From positions 930,001 through 994,000 of the forward strand of contig CAYMNQ010000001.1 of assembly GCA_964391865.1 (NCBI GenBank): a stretch of DNA of 64,000 nt, written 5' to 3'. The notes below the pieces were generated by a model. The model made no database searches, was not told the origin of the DNA, and saw nothing but the letters and a program-made list of their open reading frames with translations. Below, one piece after another: positions 50,351 through 59,491 of this stretch (within the stretch, counting starts at the first letter, position 1; the number at the start of each line of letters is the position of its first letter). The position numbers were made by a program, and so were the translations under genes. This DNA comes from DASZQL01 sp964391865 (GTDB lineage Bacteria > Planctomycetota > Phycisphaerae > Phycisphaerales > UBA1924).

Positions 50351-52453
50351 ATGGTGCAGAAGAATTGGACGCCGCGGGTGGCGTCGGCGGTCGGCGTATT
50401 GTGCTGCGCGGCGGGTGCCGCCGCGGCGGTCGATGCGCCCGTGTACCGTGTGCGTGGGTCGGCGAGCGTGCAACTCGCAGAAGCCTCGCCGCTCGTGGGC
50501 GTGTTCCTCGCGTCCGATCCAGGTGCGCGCTCGGTTGAAGTGCCCTTCGAGGGCGCGATCGATCTGCGCCGCGCCACGTCGGGCGCGTACGTGATCGAGC
50601 AGGCGAAGCTCGGGCGCTCGCCCATGTCGCTGATCGTCGCGTCGGATGAATCGTCGGCGACGCTCGAGCAGGTGCAGTTCACCTTCTGGGGCGACGGCGG
50701 CGACGGGCTGAACATGGGCGACGGCGGCGTCACGCGCGTCTTCGACCTGCCTGGCGAATTGATCTCATCGCAGCTTGATCCGGGCGGGGTGATGCGTGTG
50801 AGCGCCGGGATCACGCTCTCGGCGGACGCGGCGGCAATGCTGGGCGTGCCGCAGGCCGCCGGGGCGTACCTCGGCGAAATCACGTTCGCCGTCGAAGACC
50901 GATTCGATTCGCGCGATGAAGCGGCAAATCTCGCGGTACTTGATCTGGATGACAGCGGCTCGGCCGGCTCGGGCGTCGAGCGCATCTGCACCCCCGCGAC
51001 CGTCGGGCCCGACGTGATCGTGGGGGATCTTTCCGATACCGCGAATTACGGCGCGGTCGGCGGCATCCGCGCCTACGCGATCGGCACCACCAGCTGCAAC
51101 GCGGGTGATGCTCTCCTCCAGTGGCAGGCGAGCGTCAACCGGCACCCCGTCATCGGGCAGCACCTGTACCGCATCAAGAACGGACGCATCGAGCAGATCG
51201 GCATCAGCTTCTTGAAGCACGGCTTCACCGCCCTCAGCGGCACGCTCTGCTGCCCCTGCTCTTCCGGCGGCGGCGGCTCGACGCTCGGGCTCGGCTGCTC
51301 CGATCCCTACGGCGCGGGGCTCAACGGTTCGCAGTCCAACATCGGCCCGCGCTGGGAGATCAACACCTCGACCGGCTTCTATCCCTACCCCTGGACGGCG
51401 CCGGCGGCGGCGGCGACCATCGGCCGCCGACTGCAGGTGCTCGAAGCGGACATCAACCCCGCGCTGCACCCCGGCGCGATCTATCTCATCGAGGGTCAGT
51501 ACGTCGCGCCGGACGAGTCGTCGTTCGGCTCTCTGATGAACGACAACAACAACGCGTCGTACCGGCGCGTCAACGTTGGCTCTTCGCCGTTCAATCTCAG
51601 CATGAACGGATTGACCGTCCGCCAGAAGCCGGCGATCCAGGGCTGGGCGGATCTCGATAGCGCCGTGGGCATCTCGAACGTCGACAGCGCGCCGGGCGGC
51701 GTGCACGACGGGCGGTTCATCGTGGGTTACAAGGTCACGCAGCCGACGCCCGGCGTGTGGCACTACGAGTACGCGGTCCACAACCTGAACTCGGGGCGGC
51801 TCGGCAAGTCGTTTGCGATCCCCCTGCCGCCGAACGCGACGGTGAGCAACGCGGGCTTCAAGGACGTCTTCCACCACTCGGGCGACGGCGTGGGCGACGT
51901 GACGCAGGACGGCACCGACTGGGCGATCGCCGTCAACGCGAATCAGATTTCGTGGTCCACGGTGGATTGCGTGCAGAACGCGAACGCCAACGCGCTGCAC
52001 TGGGGCACGCTGTACAACTTCTGGTTCGACTGCGACAAGCCGCCGGCGAAGTTGAGCGCCAGCATCGGGCTGTTCCGCGGCAACGGGCCGTACAGCATGC
52101 AGCCGGGCGGCACGCCCTGCGGCACGGGTGAGCCGGGCACACTGGTGCTGGCAGCGAACGTCCCCGCCGCCGACTGCAACGGCAACGGGATCGCCGACGT
52201 GACAGACATCGCCACCGGGTTCAGCCAGGACCTGAACATGAACGGCGTGCCGGACGAGTGCGAAGAACCGCCCGCCTGCCCCGGCGATGCCGACGGCAGC
52301 GGCACGGTCGGGCTCGAGGACATCGCGATGGTCATCATCAACTGGTTCACTCAGGGCTCGCCCGGCACGCTGGGCGATCTCGACGCCGACGGTGATCGCG
52401 ATCTCGAAGATATCTCGGTGGTGTCGATCAACTGGGCGACGATCTGCCCGTGA
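50351..52453 (+). CDS. Large secreted dockerin-bearing protein (second tandem paralog)
   Basis: 700 residues. Start ATG 50351, with AAGGAG eight bases upstream. Signal peptide: RVASAVGVLCCAAGAAAAV. It aligns along its length with the preceding protein: GPDVIVGDLSDTANYGAVG, IGTTSCNAG, NRHPVIGQHLYRI, FLKHGFTALSGTLCC, WEINTSTGFYPYPW, YVAPDESSFGSLMNDNNNA, then ADCNGNGIADVTDIATGFS and two dockerin-like loops (CPGDADGSGTVGLEDIAMVI and LDADGDRDLEDISVVSIN). Conserved Cys pairs suggest disulfides. By eye the two are about half identical, so they are an old tandem duplication. Function is unknown. Confidence 0.8.
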   Translation: MVQKNWTPRVASAVGVLCCAAGAAAAVDAPVYRVRGSASVQLAEASPLVGVFLASDPGARSVEVPFEGAIDLRRATSGAYVIEQAKLGRSPMSLIVASDESSATLEQVQFTFWGDGGDGLNMGDGGVTRVFDLPGELISSQLDPGGVMRVSAGITLSADAAAMLGVPQAAGAYLGEITFAVEDRFDSRDEAANLAVLDLDDSGSAGSGVERICTPATVGPDVIVGDLSDTANYGAVGGIRAYAIGTTSCNAGDALLQWQASVNRHPVIGQHLYRIKNGRIEQIGISFLKHGFTALSGTLCCPCSSGGGGSTLGLGCSDPYGAGLNGSQSNIGPRWEINTSTGFYPYPWTAPAAAATIGRRLQVLEADINPALHPGAIYLIEGQYVAPDESSFGSLMNDNNNASYRRVNVGSSPFNLSMNGLTVRQKPAIQGWADLDSAVGISNVDSAPGGVHDGRFIVGYKVTQPTPGVWHYEYAVHNLNSGRLGKSFAIPLPPNATVSNAGFKDVFHHSGDGVGDVTQDGTDWAIAVNANQISWSTVDCVQNANANALHWGTLYNFWFDCDKPPAKLSASIGLFRGNGPYSMQPGGTPCGTGEPGTLVLAANVPAADCNGNGIADVTDIATGFSQDLNMNGVPDECEEPPACPGDADGSGTVGLEDIAMVIINWFTQGSPGTLGDLDADGDRDLEDISVVSINWATICP

Positions 52454-52484
52454 GTTGAGCGTGCGCGAATGTGAAGCACCCATG

Positions 52485-52513
52485 AACAGCCGGCTTTCGG
52501 GCCGGCTGTTTTT
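52485..52513 (+). terminator. Intrinsic terminator after the second dockerin paralog
   Basis: AACAGCCGGC and GCCGGCTGTT form a 10-bp stem with loop TTTCGG, followed by TTTCATTT. Confidence 0.88.
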
Positions 52514-52686
52514 CATTTCGCGATCGTTGCGTGTGAAGTTCAATCAATGACGCGGAATGCAAGGGCATGCCTTGCGGTGTGTCCCGATGGATTCCTTGGA
52601 TTCGTGCTTGATTGGGGTCGTGTTGGGTGTAAGGTGAAGGGCGTGATTTGATGTCTCGTTCGGCGCGGAGGAGGAGAGCAGCGGTG

Positions 52687-55600
52687 ATGCGAGCGACATT
52701 CGTCCGTCGGCTATTGGGCGTGGTTGCGGGTGTTCTGTGTTGCGGCATGGGGGTGCATGCACTGCCGCCGAACGTACAGGACACCCAGATCGCGCCCGGG
52801 CAATGGAACCAGGCCGTGGGCATGCTTGTCGGGCCCGACGGCCGGCTGTTCGTGTGGGAGAAGGGGGGGCGGGTGTGGAATGTCGAGGGGGGCGTGCGCG
52901 GCGGCTCGCCGCTGATTGATATCCGTGAGGAAGTGGGCGACTGGCGCGACTACGGCTTGCTGGGCTTCGCGATCGATCCGAATTTCGCGACGAACGGCTA
53001 CATCTACCTGCTCTACGTCGTCGACTATCACCACCTGATCAACTTCGGCACGCCGGCGTACAACCCGAATGTTGACCAGTACTTCACCGACACCATCGCG
53101 CGTCTCACGCGTTACACGTGCAACCCGGCGGACGGGTTCCGCAGCGTGCTCCCCGCGTCGCGCACGATTTTGATCGGTGAATCGATCTCGACAGGCATGC
53201 CCATCGCGCACCAATCGCACGGGCCGGGCGCGCTCGTGTGGGGCGAGGACGGCACGCTCCTGATTTCCTGCGGCGACGGCGCGAGCTATGAAACCGTTGA
53301 CACCGGCGGGCCGACCAGCGGGTCAAGCAATACCGCGCTCGCCGACGGCATCATCCGGCAGGCGGAAGATGTCGGCGCGATGCGCTCGCAGCTCGTGAAC
53401 GGGCACAACGGGAAGATCCTGCGTATCGACCCAGCGACGGGCAACGGCGTGCCGAGCAACCCGTTCTTCGACCCCGCGCAGCCGAGAAAGCCGCAGTCGC
53501 GCGTGTGGGCGCTGGGGCTTCGCAACCCGTTCCGTTTCACGCTGCGCCCGGGGACCGGCAACGCGAACCCCGCGGCGGGGGATCCGGGCACGGTCTACAT
53601 CGGCGATGTGGGATGGAACGACTGGGAGGAAATCAACGTCGCCGCCGGTCCGGCGGCGAACTTCGGCTGGCCGATCTTCGAGGGGTTCGACCTGCACCCC
53701 AGCTACAGCGGCGCGGGGACGCAGAACCGCGACGCGCCCAACCCGCTCTTCGGCATCGGCGGCTGCACGCAGCAGTTTTTCACCTTCCGAAACCTCATCG
53801 TGCAGGACACGCTGCCTTCGCCGAGCTGGCCCAACCCGTGCTCGGCGCTGCAGCAGATCCCGGCGACGCTGTTCCGCTTTGAGCATGTGCGCGCGCGGGT
53901 GGACTGGGGGCATAACGGCCCGTCGCGCGTGCCGACGTACAGCGGGTCATCGGCGGCGGCGGCGCTGATCGGCGCGCCGGGATCGCCCTGCGCCGGGCCG
54001 CAGTTCGAGGGGAACTCGTCGACGGGCGGCGCGTGGTTCGCGGGCGTGGGCTGGCCGGCGCAGTTCCAGAACAGCTATTTCCACGCGGATTTCCAGGACG
54101 GCTGGATCAAGCAGTTCATCTTCGACGCGAACGACAACTGCACCGAGGTGCGAGATTTCCTCGACCCGTTCCAGTACTTCGTGGTGGATATCGAATCATC
54201 GCCCGCGGGTGATGTGCTGTATTACGTCGCGTTCGATGCGCAGGGCGGGTCGAGTGTGCACGAGCTGCGGTATGTGAACAACCTCGCGCCGACGGCGATG
54301 GCGGCGGCGAATCCGATCTTCGGCCCCTCGCCGCTGCTGGTGCAGTTCTCGAGCGCCGGCTCGACCGACCCGGAGGGGCAGGCGCTTTCGTACGTGTGGG
54401 ACTTCGGCGACGGCAGCCCGGTGAGCACGCTGGCGAACCCGTCCCACGTGTATACGCCGACGGAAGACGTAACGGCGCTGGGCGCGTTCACCGCGCGGGT
54501 CTTCTCGCTCAGCCCGCCCGAACCGACCGGCGGCGGGAACCACAACCCGGAAGTCATGCGCGACGGCGACTACCCGCCCGTCGGGAATCAGGATTCATTC
54601 CGGCAATACGACACGTTCCATAACGGGCAGCAGGGCACGACAGACTTCGTCGGGTACACGTTTACGAGCGCTCGCCAATTCGTGCGCGTGGCGTTCCAAG
54701 AGGGCATTCATTTCTTCGACGGAGGGTGGTGGGACACTCTCGCGGTGCAGTACCGCGTGCCAGGGTCAACAAGTAATTGGCAAAACGTCCCGGGCGCGGT
54801 GATCTCGCCGACCTATGCCGGGAATGATGGCGAGACGTTCGAGACGTACGAGTTCAATTTCCCGCCCATCAGTGCGACCGGCATCCGCATCTTCGGGAAC
54901 CCCGGCGGATCGGCGAATTTCATCTCGGTTGGCGAGTTGCGCGTGTATGCCGAACCAACGACGCCGCCCGGCCCGCAGCGGCATGATGTCACGCTCACGG
55001 TGCGCGACCCGCTGAACGCGACGGACACGAAGGCGCTGATCGTCTCGCCCGACAACACGCCGCCGATGGTGGAGATCACCAGCCCGGTGGACGGCTCGAC
55101 GTACCCGCCCGACATGGCGATCACCGTGCCGCTGAGCGCGACGGTCAGCGACACGGAGCACGGACCCGCTCAGCGCGCCTGCGCGTGGGCGGTGACGCTG
55201 CATCACAACGAGCACATCCACCCGGAGCCGATCGATGTGAATTGCGAGTCGAGCGCGGTTGTCTCTCCTCACGGCGAAGCGGGCGATACGTTCTTCTATG
55301 AATTCCGGCTGACAGTGATGGACGCCGCGGGGCTCAGCGCGAGCGATACGGTGTTCATGTTCCCCGCGCCGACACCGGCGTGCCCGGGCGACGCCGACGG
55401 CGACGGGTCGGTCGGCTTGTCTGACATCGCGGTGGTGATCAACAACTGGGGAGCGGTGGGAGAGTCGCCGGGCGATCTCGACCACGATCACCTGGTCGGC
55501 CTGTCGGATATTGCGATCATCATCAACAACTGGGGAGTCACGTGCCCCGGCTTCGCGCGCGTGAATCACAACTGCCCGCTGTGCCGCGGGGTGGTGCAGC

Positions 55601-55734
55601 GCTCGCCCGCGGTGCAGAACTGGCGCGGCACGCCGGTGCGGTTCGCGACCGAGTCGTGCCTGAATGACTGGCAGGGATTGAGTGAGCAAGAACGCGATCG
55701 GCTGGTTGGCGAGCTTCGACGGGCCGAGCAATGA
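52687..55734 (+). CDS. Secreted sugar-dehydrogenase-like protein with PKD, discoidin-like, dockerin and Cys-rich tail
   Basis: 1015 residues from ATG 52687, chosen for the GGAGGAG upstream; an ATG 12 codons earlier (52651) is possible. Signal peptide: RRLLGVVAGVLCCGMGVHA. Residues ~25-535 form a GSDH-type beta-propeller (VGMLVGPDGRLFVWEKGGRV, DYGLLGFAIDPNF, HQSHGPGALVWGEDG, VWALGLRNPFRFTL, NFGWPIFEG). Then comes PKD start SYVWDFGDGSPVSTLANPSH, a jelly-roll-like discoidin stretch (ATGIRIFGNPGGS), PKD end HDVTLTVRDPLNATD, a Gly/Ser-rich sandwich and two dockerin loops. Unlike its relatives it does not stop after TCP but continues ~60 residues with a YHS-like Cys motif (NHNCPLCRG...FATESCLNDW). 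Confidence 0.8.
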   Translation: MRATFVRRLLGVVAGVLCCGMGVHALPPNVQDTQIAPGQWNQAVGMLVGPDGRLFVWEKGGRVWNVEGGVRGGSPLIDIREEVGDWRDYGLLGFAIDPNFATNGYIYLLYVVDYHHLINFGTPAYNPNVDQYFTDTIARLTRYTCNPADGFRSVLPASRTILIGESISTGMPIAHQSHGPGALVWGEDGTLLISCGDGASYETVDTGGPTSGSSNTALADGIIRQAEDVGAMRSQLVNGHNGKILRIDPATGNGVPSNPFFDPAQPRKPQSRVWALGLRNPFRFTLRPGTGNANPAAGDPGTVYIGDVGWNDWEEINVAAGPAANFGWPIFEGFDLHPSYSGAGTQNRDAPNPLFGIGGCTQQFFTFRNLIVQDTLPSPSWPNPCSALQQIPATLFRFEHVRARVDWGHNGPSRVPTYSGSSAAAALIGAPGSPCAGPQFEGNSSTGGAWFAGVGWPAQFQNSYFHADFQDGWIKQFIFDANDNCTEVRDFLDPFQYFVVDIESSPAGDVLYYVAFDAQGGSSVHELRYVNNLAPTAMAAANPIFGPSPLLVQFSSAGSTDPEGQALSYVWDFGDGSPVSTLANPSHVYTPTEDVTALGAFTARVFSLSPPEPTGGGNHNPEVMRDGDYPPVGNQDSFRQYDTFHNGQQGTTDFVGYTFTSARQFVRVAFQEGIHFFDGGWWDTLAVQYRVPGSTSNWQNVPGAVISPTYAGNDGETFETYEFNFPPISATGIRIFGNPGGSANFISVGELRVYAEPTTPPGPQRHDVTLTVRDPLNATDTKALIVSPDNTPPMVEITSPVDGSTYPPDMAITVPLSATVSDTEHGPAQRACAWAVTLHHNEHIHPEPIDVNCESSAVVSPHGEAGDTFFYEFRLTVMDAAGLSASDTVFMFPAPTPACPGDADGDGSVGLSDIAVVINNWGAVGESPGDLDHDHLVGLSDIAIIINNWGVTCPGFARVNHNCPLCRGVVQRSPAVQNWRGTPVRFATESCLNDWQGLSEQERDRLVGELRRAEQ

Positions 55735-55737
55735 CGC

Positions 55738-55959
55738 TTAGCCCGCCGCCACGTTGCCGCCGATTTTGCCGATGACCGTGGGCTGCTCGGCGAGCTTCTG
55801 ATCGGCGAGTTCTCGCCGCAGGACCATGATGTCCTTGGGGAACTCGAGCGCCACGCGCACGCGGTCGCCCTTGATGCCGGCGATGCGGATCACACCCAAC
55901 GGGTTGGCGGGATCGCCAATGACGATCTCTTCGCCTTCCTTACGCGTCACCACCAGCAT
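55738..55959 (-). CDS. csrA: Carbon storage regulator CsrA
   Basis: 73 residues. It starts MLVVTRKEGEEIVIG, the universal CsrA opening, and continues GVIRIAGIKGDRVRVALEFP and DIMVLRRELADQK. The RNA-binding Arg at the start of the last strand (VLRREL) is present. CsrA homodimers bind GGA motifs in mRNA leaders and control translation or stability. AGGAG lies nine bases upstream of the ATG at 55959. The C-terminal tail beyond the fold (AEQPTVIGKIGGNVAAG) is longer than in E. coli. It is convergent with the secreted dehydrogenase gene, four bases apart. Confidence 0.95.
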   Translation of the reverse strand: MLVVTRKEGEEIVIGDPANPLGVIRIAGIKGDRVRVALEFPKDIMVLRRELADQKLAEQPTVIGKIGGNVAAG

Positions 55960-56182
55960 GGAACACAACTCCTGTCCGGCTTCCTGCGCCACAGGCCCAC
56001 CGCATCTCAGGATATCACGGGTCGGGACAAAAGCGACTGTATTCTTGTCAGACGGCACCCGGACGGATGGCTGACATGGGGTATACACCTTAGCCGGGCC
56101 GGATCGGTCGGTGCCCTCAACCGGCGGCGGACGGGGGCGGGGGTTTGGGGGCTTTGGTTTGGGGGCTGATAGCAAGATCGGA

Positions 56183-56485
56183 TCAGTCGATTGCTTCAAC
56201 GCCCTTGATCTCCGGGACGTGGTCGCGGAGGTTGCGTTCGATGCCGACTTTGAGCGTCATCTGGCTGGAGGGGCAGCCAACGCACGCGCCGTGCAGGCGG
56301 ATGCGCGCGACGTTGTCGGGGGTGATATCCACGAATTCGAGGTCCCCGCCGTCGCTCTGCACGGCTGGACGGATCAACTCGATGATCCGGCGGACCCGCT
56401 GGGTGAGGTCGGTCGGCGGCGGCGGGGCTGATGGTTGAGCAGTTGGGGGCATGGATGAATGTCGGCGTGGGTCGACGAAGCCCAT
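56183..56485 (-). CDS. NifU-like C-terminal domain (Nfu) iron-sulfur scaffold protein
   Basis: 100 residues, or 89 if started at the inner ATG 56452. The conserved fold begins LTQRVRRIIELIRPAVQSDG and has GDLEFVDITPD, IRLHGACVGCPSSQMTLKVG (the CxxC that binds the cluster) and the ending IERNLRDHVPEIKGVEAI. Nfu proteins carry Fe-S clusters to apo-targets. The 15-residue Pro-rich N-terminus is unusual but unlikely to be functional. It lies upstream of csrA on the same strand, ~220 bases apart. Confidence 0.92.
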   Translation of the reverse strand: MGFVDPRRHSSMPPTAQPSAPPPPTDLTQRVRRIIELIRPAVQSDGGDLEFVDITPDNVARIRLHGACVGCPSSQMTLKVGIERNLRDHVPEIKGVEAID

Positions 56486-56527
56486 GATCGTAACCCGCTG
56501 ATGGGCCGAAGGCGAGCGGGTTCAAAG

Positions 56528-56560
56528 TCGGAAGGACGGAAGGGCGGAAGGGCGGAAGTT
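56528..56560. repeat. CGGAAGGACGGAAGGGCGGAAGG word repeat
   Basis: A low-complexity run of GGAAGG/GGCGGAAG units lies between the Nfu gene and the transporter gene. It resembles other word repeats in style; no inverted partner was seen within 1 kb. Confidence 0.6.
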
Positions 56561-56716
56561 GCACGTTAGCGGAAAAGAAGCCACGGACTTCACGGGTGGC
56601 TCGGACTGCACTGACATCCGAGAAACTTGTCTACATTGTCCGTGGCTGATTCTGGTTCTGACTCACTTCCGAGTCCGGGTCGATCCGCGCCTTCTTGGCT
56701 GCGATACGCTGCCCAC

Positions 56717-58141
56717 ATGCTCGCCCGGCTCAGCGACCGCCTGACCGCGTTCTTCCGCGCCACAGCGCCCGACCCATTCGTCATCGCCGTCCTGCTCACG
56801 CTCCTCACCGCCGCCCTCGCGTTGTGGCGGACGGACACCACGCCCCAGCAACTCATCGATTCCTGGTCCGGTTCCTCCGGCGCGTTCGGGAAGGACGGCG
56901 TGTGGCGGCTGCTCGGCTTCGCGATGCAGATGTGCCTCATCCTCGTCACGGGGCACGCGCTCGCTTCCACGCGTCCGGCGTTGTGGCTGATCGATCTCAT
57001 CGCCGCGCGGCCGCGCACCGGCGCGCACGCCGCCGCCCTGGTCGCCGCCGCCGCGTGCGGGTTGGGGCTGATCAATTGGGGACTCGCGCTCATCGGCGGG
57101 GCGATCCTGGCGCGCCGCGTGGGCATCGCGCTGCACCGGCGCGGCATCGCGGCGCACTACCCGCTCCTCGCCGCCGCCGGGTACATGGGGCTGCTCGTCT
57201 TCCACGGCGGGTTCTCCGGTTCCGCACCGCTGAAAGTCACGACTCAGAAAGACCTCACGGAACTGCTGGGCGAAGCTGCGATCGGCATGCAGCCCATCCC
57301 CCTCACGAACACACTGCTTTCCCCGATGAACTTCATCATCACCGGCGGGATGTGCGTCCTCTGCCCGGTCCTCTTCTACTTCATGCACCCGAAGCCCGGT
57401 TCCGCGCTGCGCACCATTGACCGCGTGATCCTCGACTTCAGCGCCGACGAGCCTTCAACCACCCCAAGCACGCTCAATACCTTCGACGGCGAGCGCCCTG
57501 GTTTCATCCCGCGCCTGCTCGAAGAGACGCCCATCATCAACTTCACGCTCGCCGCCATCATCGCGTGGTGGGCGTGGGGCTATTACTTCCCGGGCGGCGG
57601 CAGGCCCAGCGGCGTATGGAGCCTCACGCCCGACAGCGTGAACCTCACCATGCTCATGCTCGGCTTGATCCTGCACGGCACGCCGCGGCGCTACCTCGCC
57701 GCCGTCGACGACGCCGCGAGCGGCTGCGGCGGGATCATCATCCAGTTCCCCCTCTACGCCGGCATCATGGGCATGATGCAGTCGAGCGGGCTGACCGCGC
57801 TCATCGCCAGCGACCTCACCAGCACCAGCACGCCCGCCACGCTCCCGGTACTCACCTTCATCGCCGCGATCATCGTGGGCCTGTTCATCCCCAGCGGCGG
57901 GGCGCAGTGGGTTGTGCAGGGCCCGATCGCGCTGAAGACCGCCGCCGACATGGGCGTCGAACCCTCGAAGATGGTGATGGCGATCGCCTACGGCGACGAA
58001 CTGGCGAACATGCTGCAGCCCTTCTGGGCGCTGCCCCTGCTCGCGGTGACGGGCGTAAAGGGCCGCGAGATCATCGGCTACACGGCGATCGCCATGCTCG
58101 CCAGCGCGGCGTGGATCGCGGGGGTGATGCTGGTCATGTGA
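56717..58141 (+). CDS. atoE: Short-chain fatty acid transporter (AtoE family)
   Basis: 474 residues from ATG 56717, with about twelve hydrophobic segments. It fits the AtoE pattern: DRLTAFFRATAPDPFVIAVL, GKDGVWRLLGFAMQMCLIL, LVTGHALASTRP, AAACGLGLINWGLALIGG, FHGGFSGSAPL, FPLYAGIMGMMQSSGL, LFIPSGGAQWVVQGP and ELANMLQPFWALPLLAVTG. This family imports or exchanges acetoacetate/butyrate-type acids in the inner membrane. A 3-hydroxybutyryl-CoA dehydrogenase lies far upstream in the same window, a loose thematic link only. Confidence 0.88.
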   Translation: MLARLSDRLTAFFRATAPDPFVIAVLLTLLTAALALWRTDTTPQQLIDSWSGSSGAFGKDGVWRLLGFAMQMCLILVTGHALASTRPALWLIDLIAARPRTGAHAAALVAAAACGLGLINWGLALIGGAILARRVGIALHRRGIAAHYPLLAAAGYMGLLVFHGGFSGSAPLKVTTQKDLTELLGEAAIGMQPIPLTNTLLSPMNFIITGGMCVLCPVLFYFMHPKPGSALRTIDRVILDFSADEPSTTPSTLNTFDGERPGFIPRLLEETPIINFTLAAIIAWWAWGYYFPGGGRPSGVWSLTPDSVNLTMLMLGLILHGTPRRYLAAVDDAASGCGGIIIQFPLYAGIMGMMQSSGLTALIASDLTSTSTPATLPVLTFIAAIIVGLFIPSGGAQWVVQGPIALKTAADMGVEPSKMVMAIAYGDELANMLQPFWALPLLAVTGVKGREIIGYTAIAMLASAAWIAGVMLVM

Positions 58142-58170
58142 TGTCGCCGGCAAGAACTCGCTTCACTCCG

Positions 58171-58195
58171 GCCTCAAGCCTCAAGCCCCAAGCCC
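58171..58195. repeat. GCCTCAAGCCCCAAGCCC word repeat
   Basis: A short run of AAGCC/TCAAGCC words between the transporter and ChaN-like genes. It is the inverse of the repeat at 5111-5149 and resembles the in-gene copy at 24053-24074. Confidence 0.65.
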
Positions 58196-58199
58196 ATCC

Positions 58200-59387
58200 T
58201 CACTTCCCCACATACACCACAACATCCGCCCGCCCCTTGTCCTCCTCGCGGAGCGCCGCGCTCGCCGCGTCGATCACGCTGATCGTCATCACATACGCGC
58301 CCGGCTTGAGCGCCTTCACGCGCTCCGTCAGCCCGCCGTTGTGGTCGGTGTGGAACTGCCCGACGACGTGGACCACAGGGCGGTAGCCCGAACCCAGGCC
58401 GCGCACGATCGAGTCCGCCATCGTCGCGTCCCACAGGTTCTGCGAGCGGAAGAAGCCCTCTTTCTTCGCCTGCGCCTCCGCCTCGGCTTTCGCTTTCGCC
58501 TCGGCTTCCGCCTTCAGACGTGCTTCTTCCTCGGCAGTCAGCGCCGCCGCCGGCGTGCTCCCGTCCGCGGCCTTCTCCTCATTTGCCGATTTGCCATTTG
58601 CACTTTGGCCATTTCCGCCGTGCCCATCCATCCCGCCCATCATCTTCATGAACTCATCGCGATACCGCCCCTCGCTCATCGTGCTCGGCGGGGTGAACAA
58701 GCGCTGCTGCTCGGGGGTGAGCGTGTCGAGTTTGCCGAAGCCGTCGGTCCGCGCCAAGCGCACGTAGCGGCGTGGCGCGTTGCTCGCGATCACCGGGCGG
58801 CGGGCCGATTTCGCCAGCTCCACCATCGCGCGGTGCCCCGCGGGGTAGTTCCCCTCGCTGCGCGCCGTCGCCTTCTTGAACGCGGCCTCATCGATCAGCC
58901 CCGCGAGATAGTCATCGAGCGCGGATTGCTCATCGCGCTCGAAGAATTCCAGGCTCAGCGCCGCCGGGCGCGACCCGCCGCTGGACCAGGTGGTCCCCGT
59001 CGCGCCGCCCTTCAGCACGTCCTCCCACAGCGCCGCCGCGAACGCCAGCCCCAGTTCGTGCCCGTGCGTCTCGCCGACGAGCACCACGTCGCTGCCCACC
59101 GCGCGGGAGACAAAGTCGCCCCACGCGATCGTTTCGCCCCCCGGCCCGAAGAGTGTCAGCGTGCGCGGGTCGGGCAGCGGCTCTTTCGGCGGGGCGGGCG
59201 CCGCGAGTTCGGGCGCGATCGCCGCATCGCTCCGCACGGCGGAACCTGCCTTCACCTCGTCGAGCGGGATCGAGCGTGTGCGGCTCGAGTCCAGCCGATC
59301 GCTCGCCGTGCGGCAACCACCAACGCCCGCCGCCGTCAGCCCCGCCAGAACGAGCATGGAAACCGTCGAAAGCCGTGGGGTCATCAT
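58200..59387 (-). CDS. ChaN-like (DUF399) heme-uptake-type lipoprotein
   Basis: 395 residues. Lipoprotein signal: MLVLAGLTAAGVGGC, with the Cys of VGGC as the lipidated residue. The fold carries the family signature DVVLVGETHGH and SLEFFERDEQSALDDYLAG, then ASNAPRRYVRLARTDGF and C-terminal VVHVVGQFHTDHNGGLTERV. The related ChaN of Campylobacter binds haem as a dimer, so a surface haem- or metal-related role is possible. Residues ~256-345 contain a Gln/Asn run (SANGKSANEE) encoded by a word repeat, and an Ala/Glu/Lys helix (EAEAKAKAEAEAQAKKEG). Start at a double ATG. Confidence 0.72.
   Translation of the reverse strand: MMTPRLSTVSMLVLAGLTAAGVGGCRTASDRLDSSRTRSIPLDEVKAGSAVRSDAAIAPELAAPAPPKEPLPDPRTLTLFGPGGETIAWGDFVSRAVGSDVVLVGETHGHELGLAFAAALWEDVLKGGATGTTWSSGGSRPAALSLEFFERDEQSALDDYLAGLIDEAAFKKATARSEGNYPAGHRAMVELAKSARRPVIASNAPRRYVRLARTDGFGKLDTLTPEQQRLFTPPSTMSEGRYRDEFMKMMGGMDGHGGNGQSANGKSANEEKAADGSTPAAALTAEEEARLKAEAEAKAKAEAEAQAKKEGFFRSQNLWDATMADSIVRGLGSGYRPVVHVVGQFHTDHNGGLTERVKALKPGAYVMTISVIDAASAALREEDKGRADVVVYVGK
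58578..58616. repeat. ATTTGCCATTTGCACTTTGG word repeat in the ChaN-like gene
   Basis: An AT-richer low-complexity stretch inside the coding sequence (CATTTGCCGATTTGCC words), encoding GNGQSANGKSANEE. It is in frame, in a linker between folded segments. Confidence 0.6.
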
Positions 59388-59491
59388 GACCAAAGCGTCC
59401 CCGCCCGACCCCGCCGAGTCAACTGGTACACTCCGCCCGCTCGCGTCGGATTGCGCGCGAATCCGCCGCCGCGGCGCGCTAAGGAATCGTC

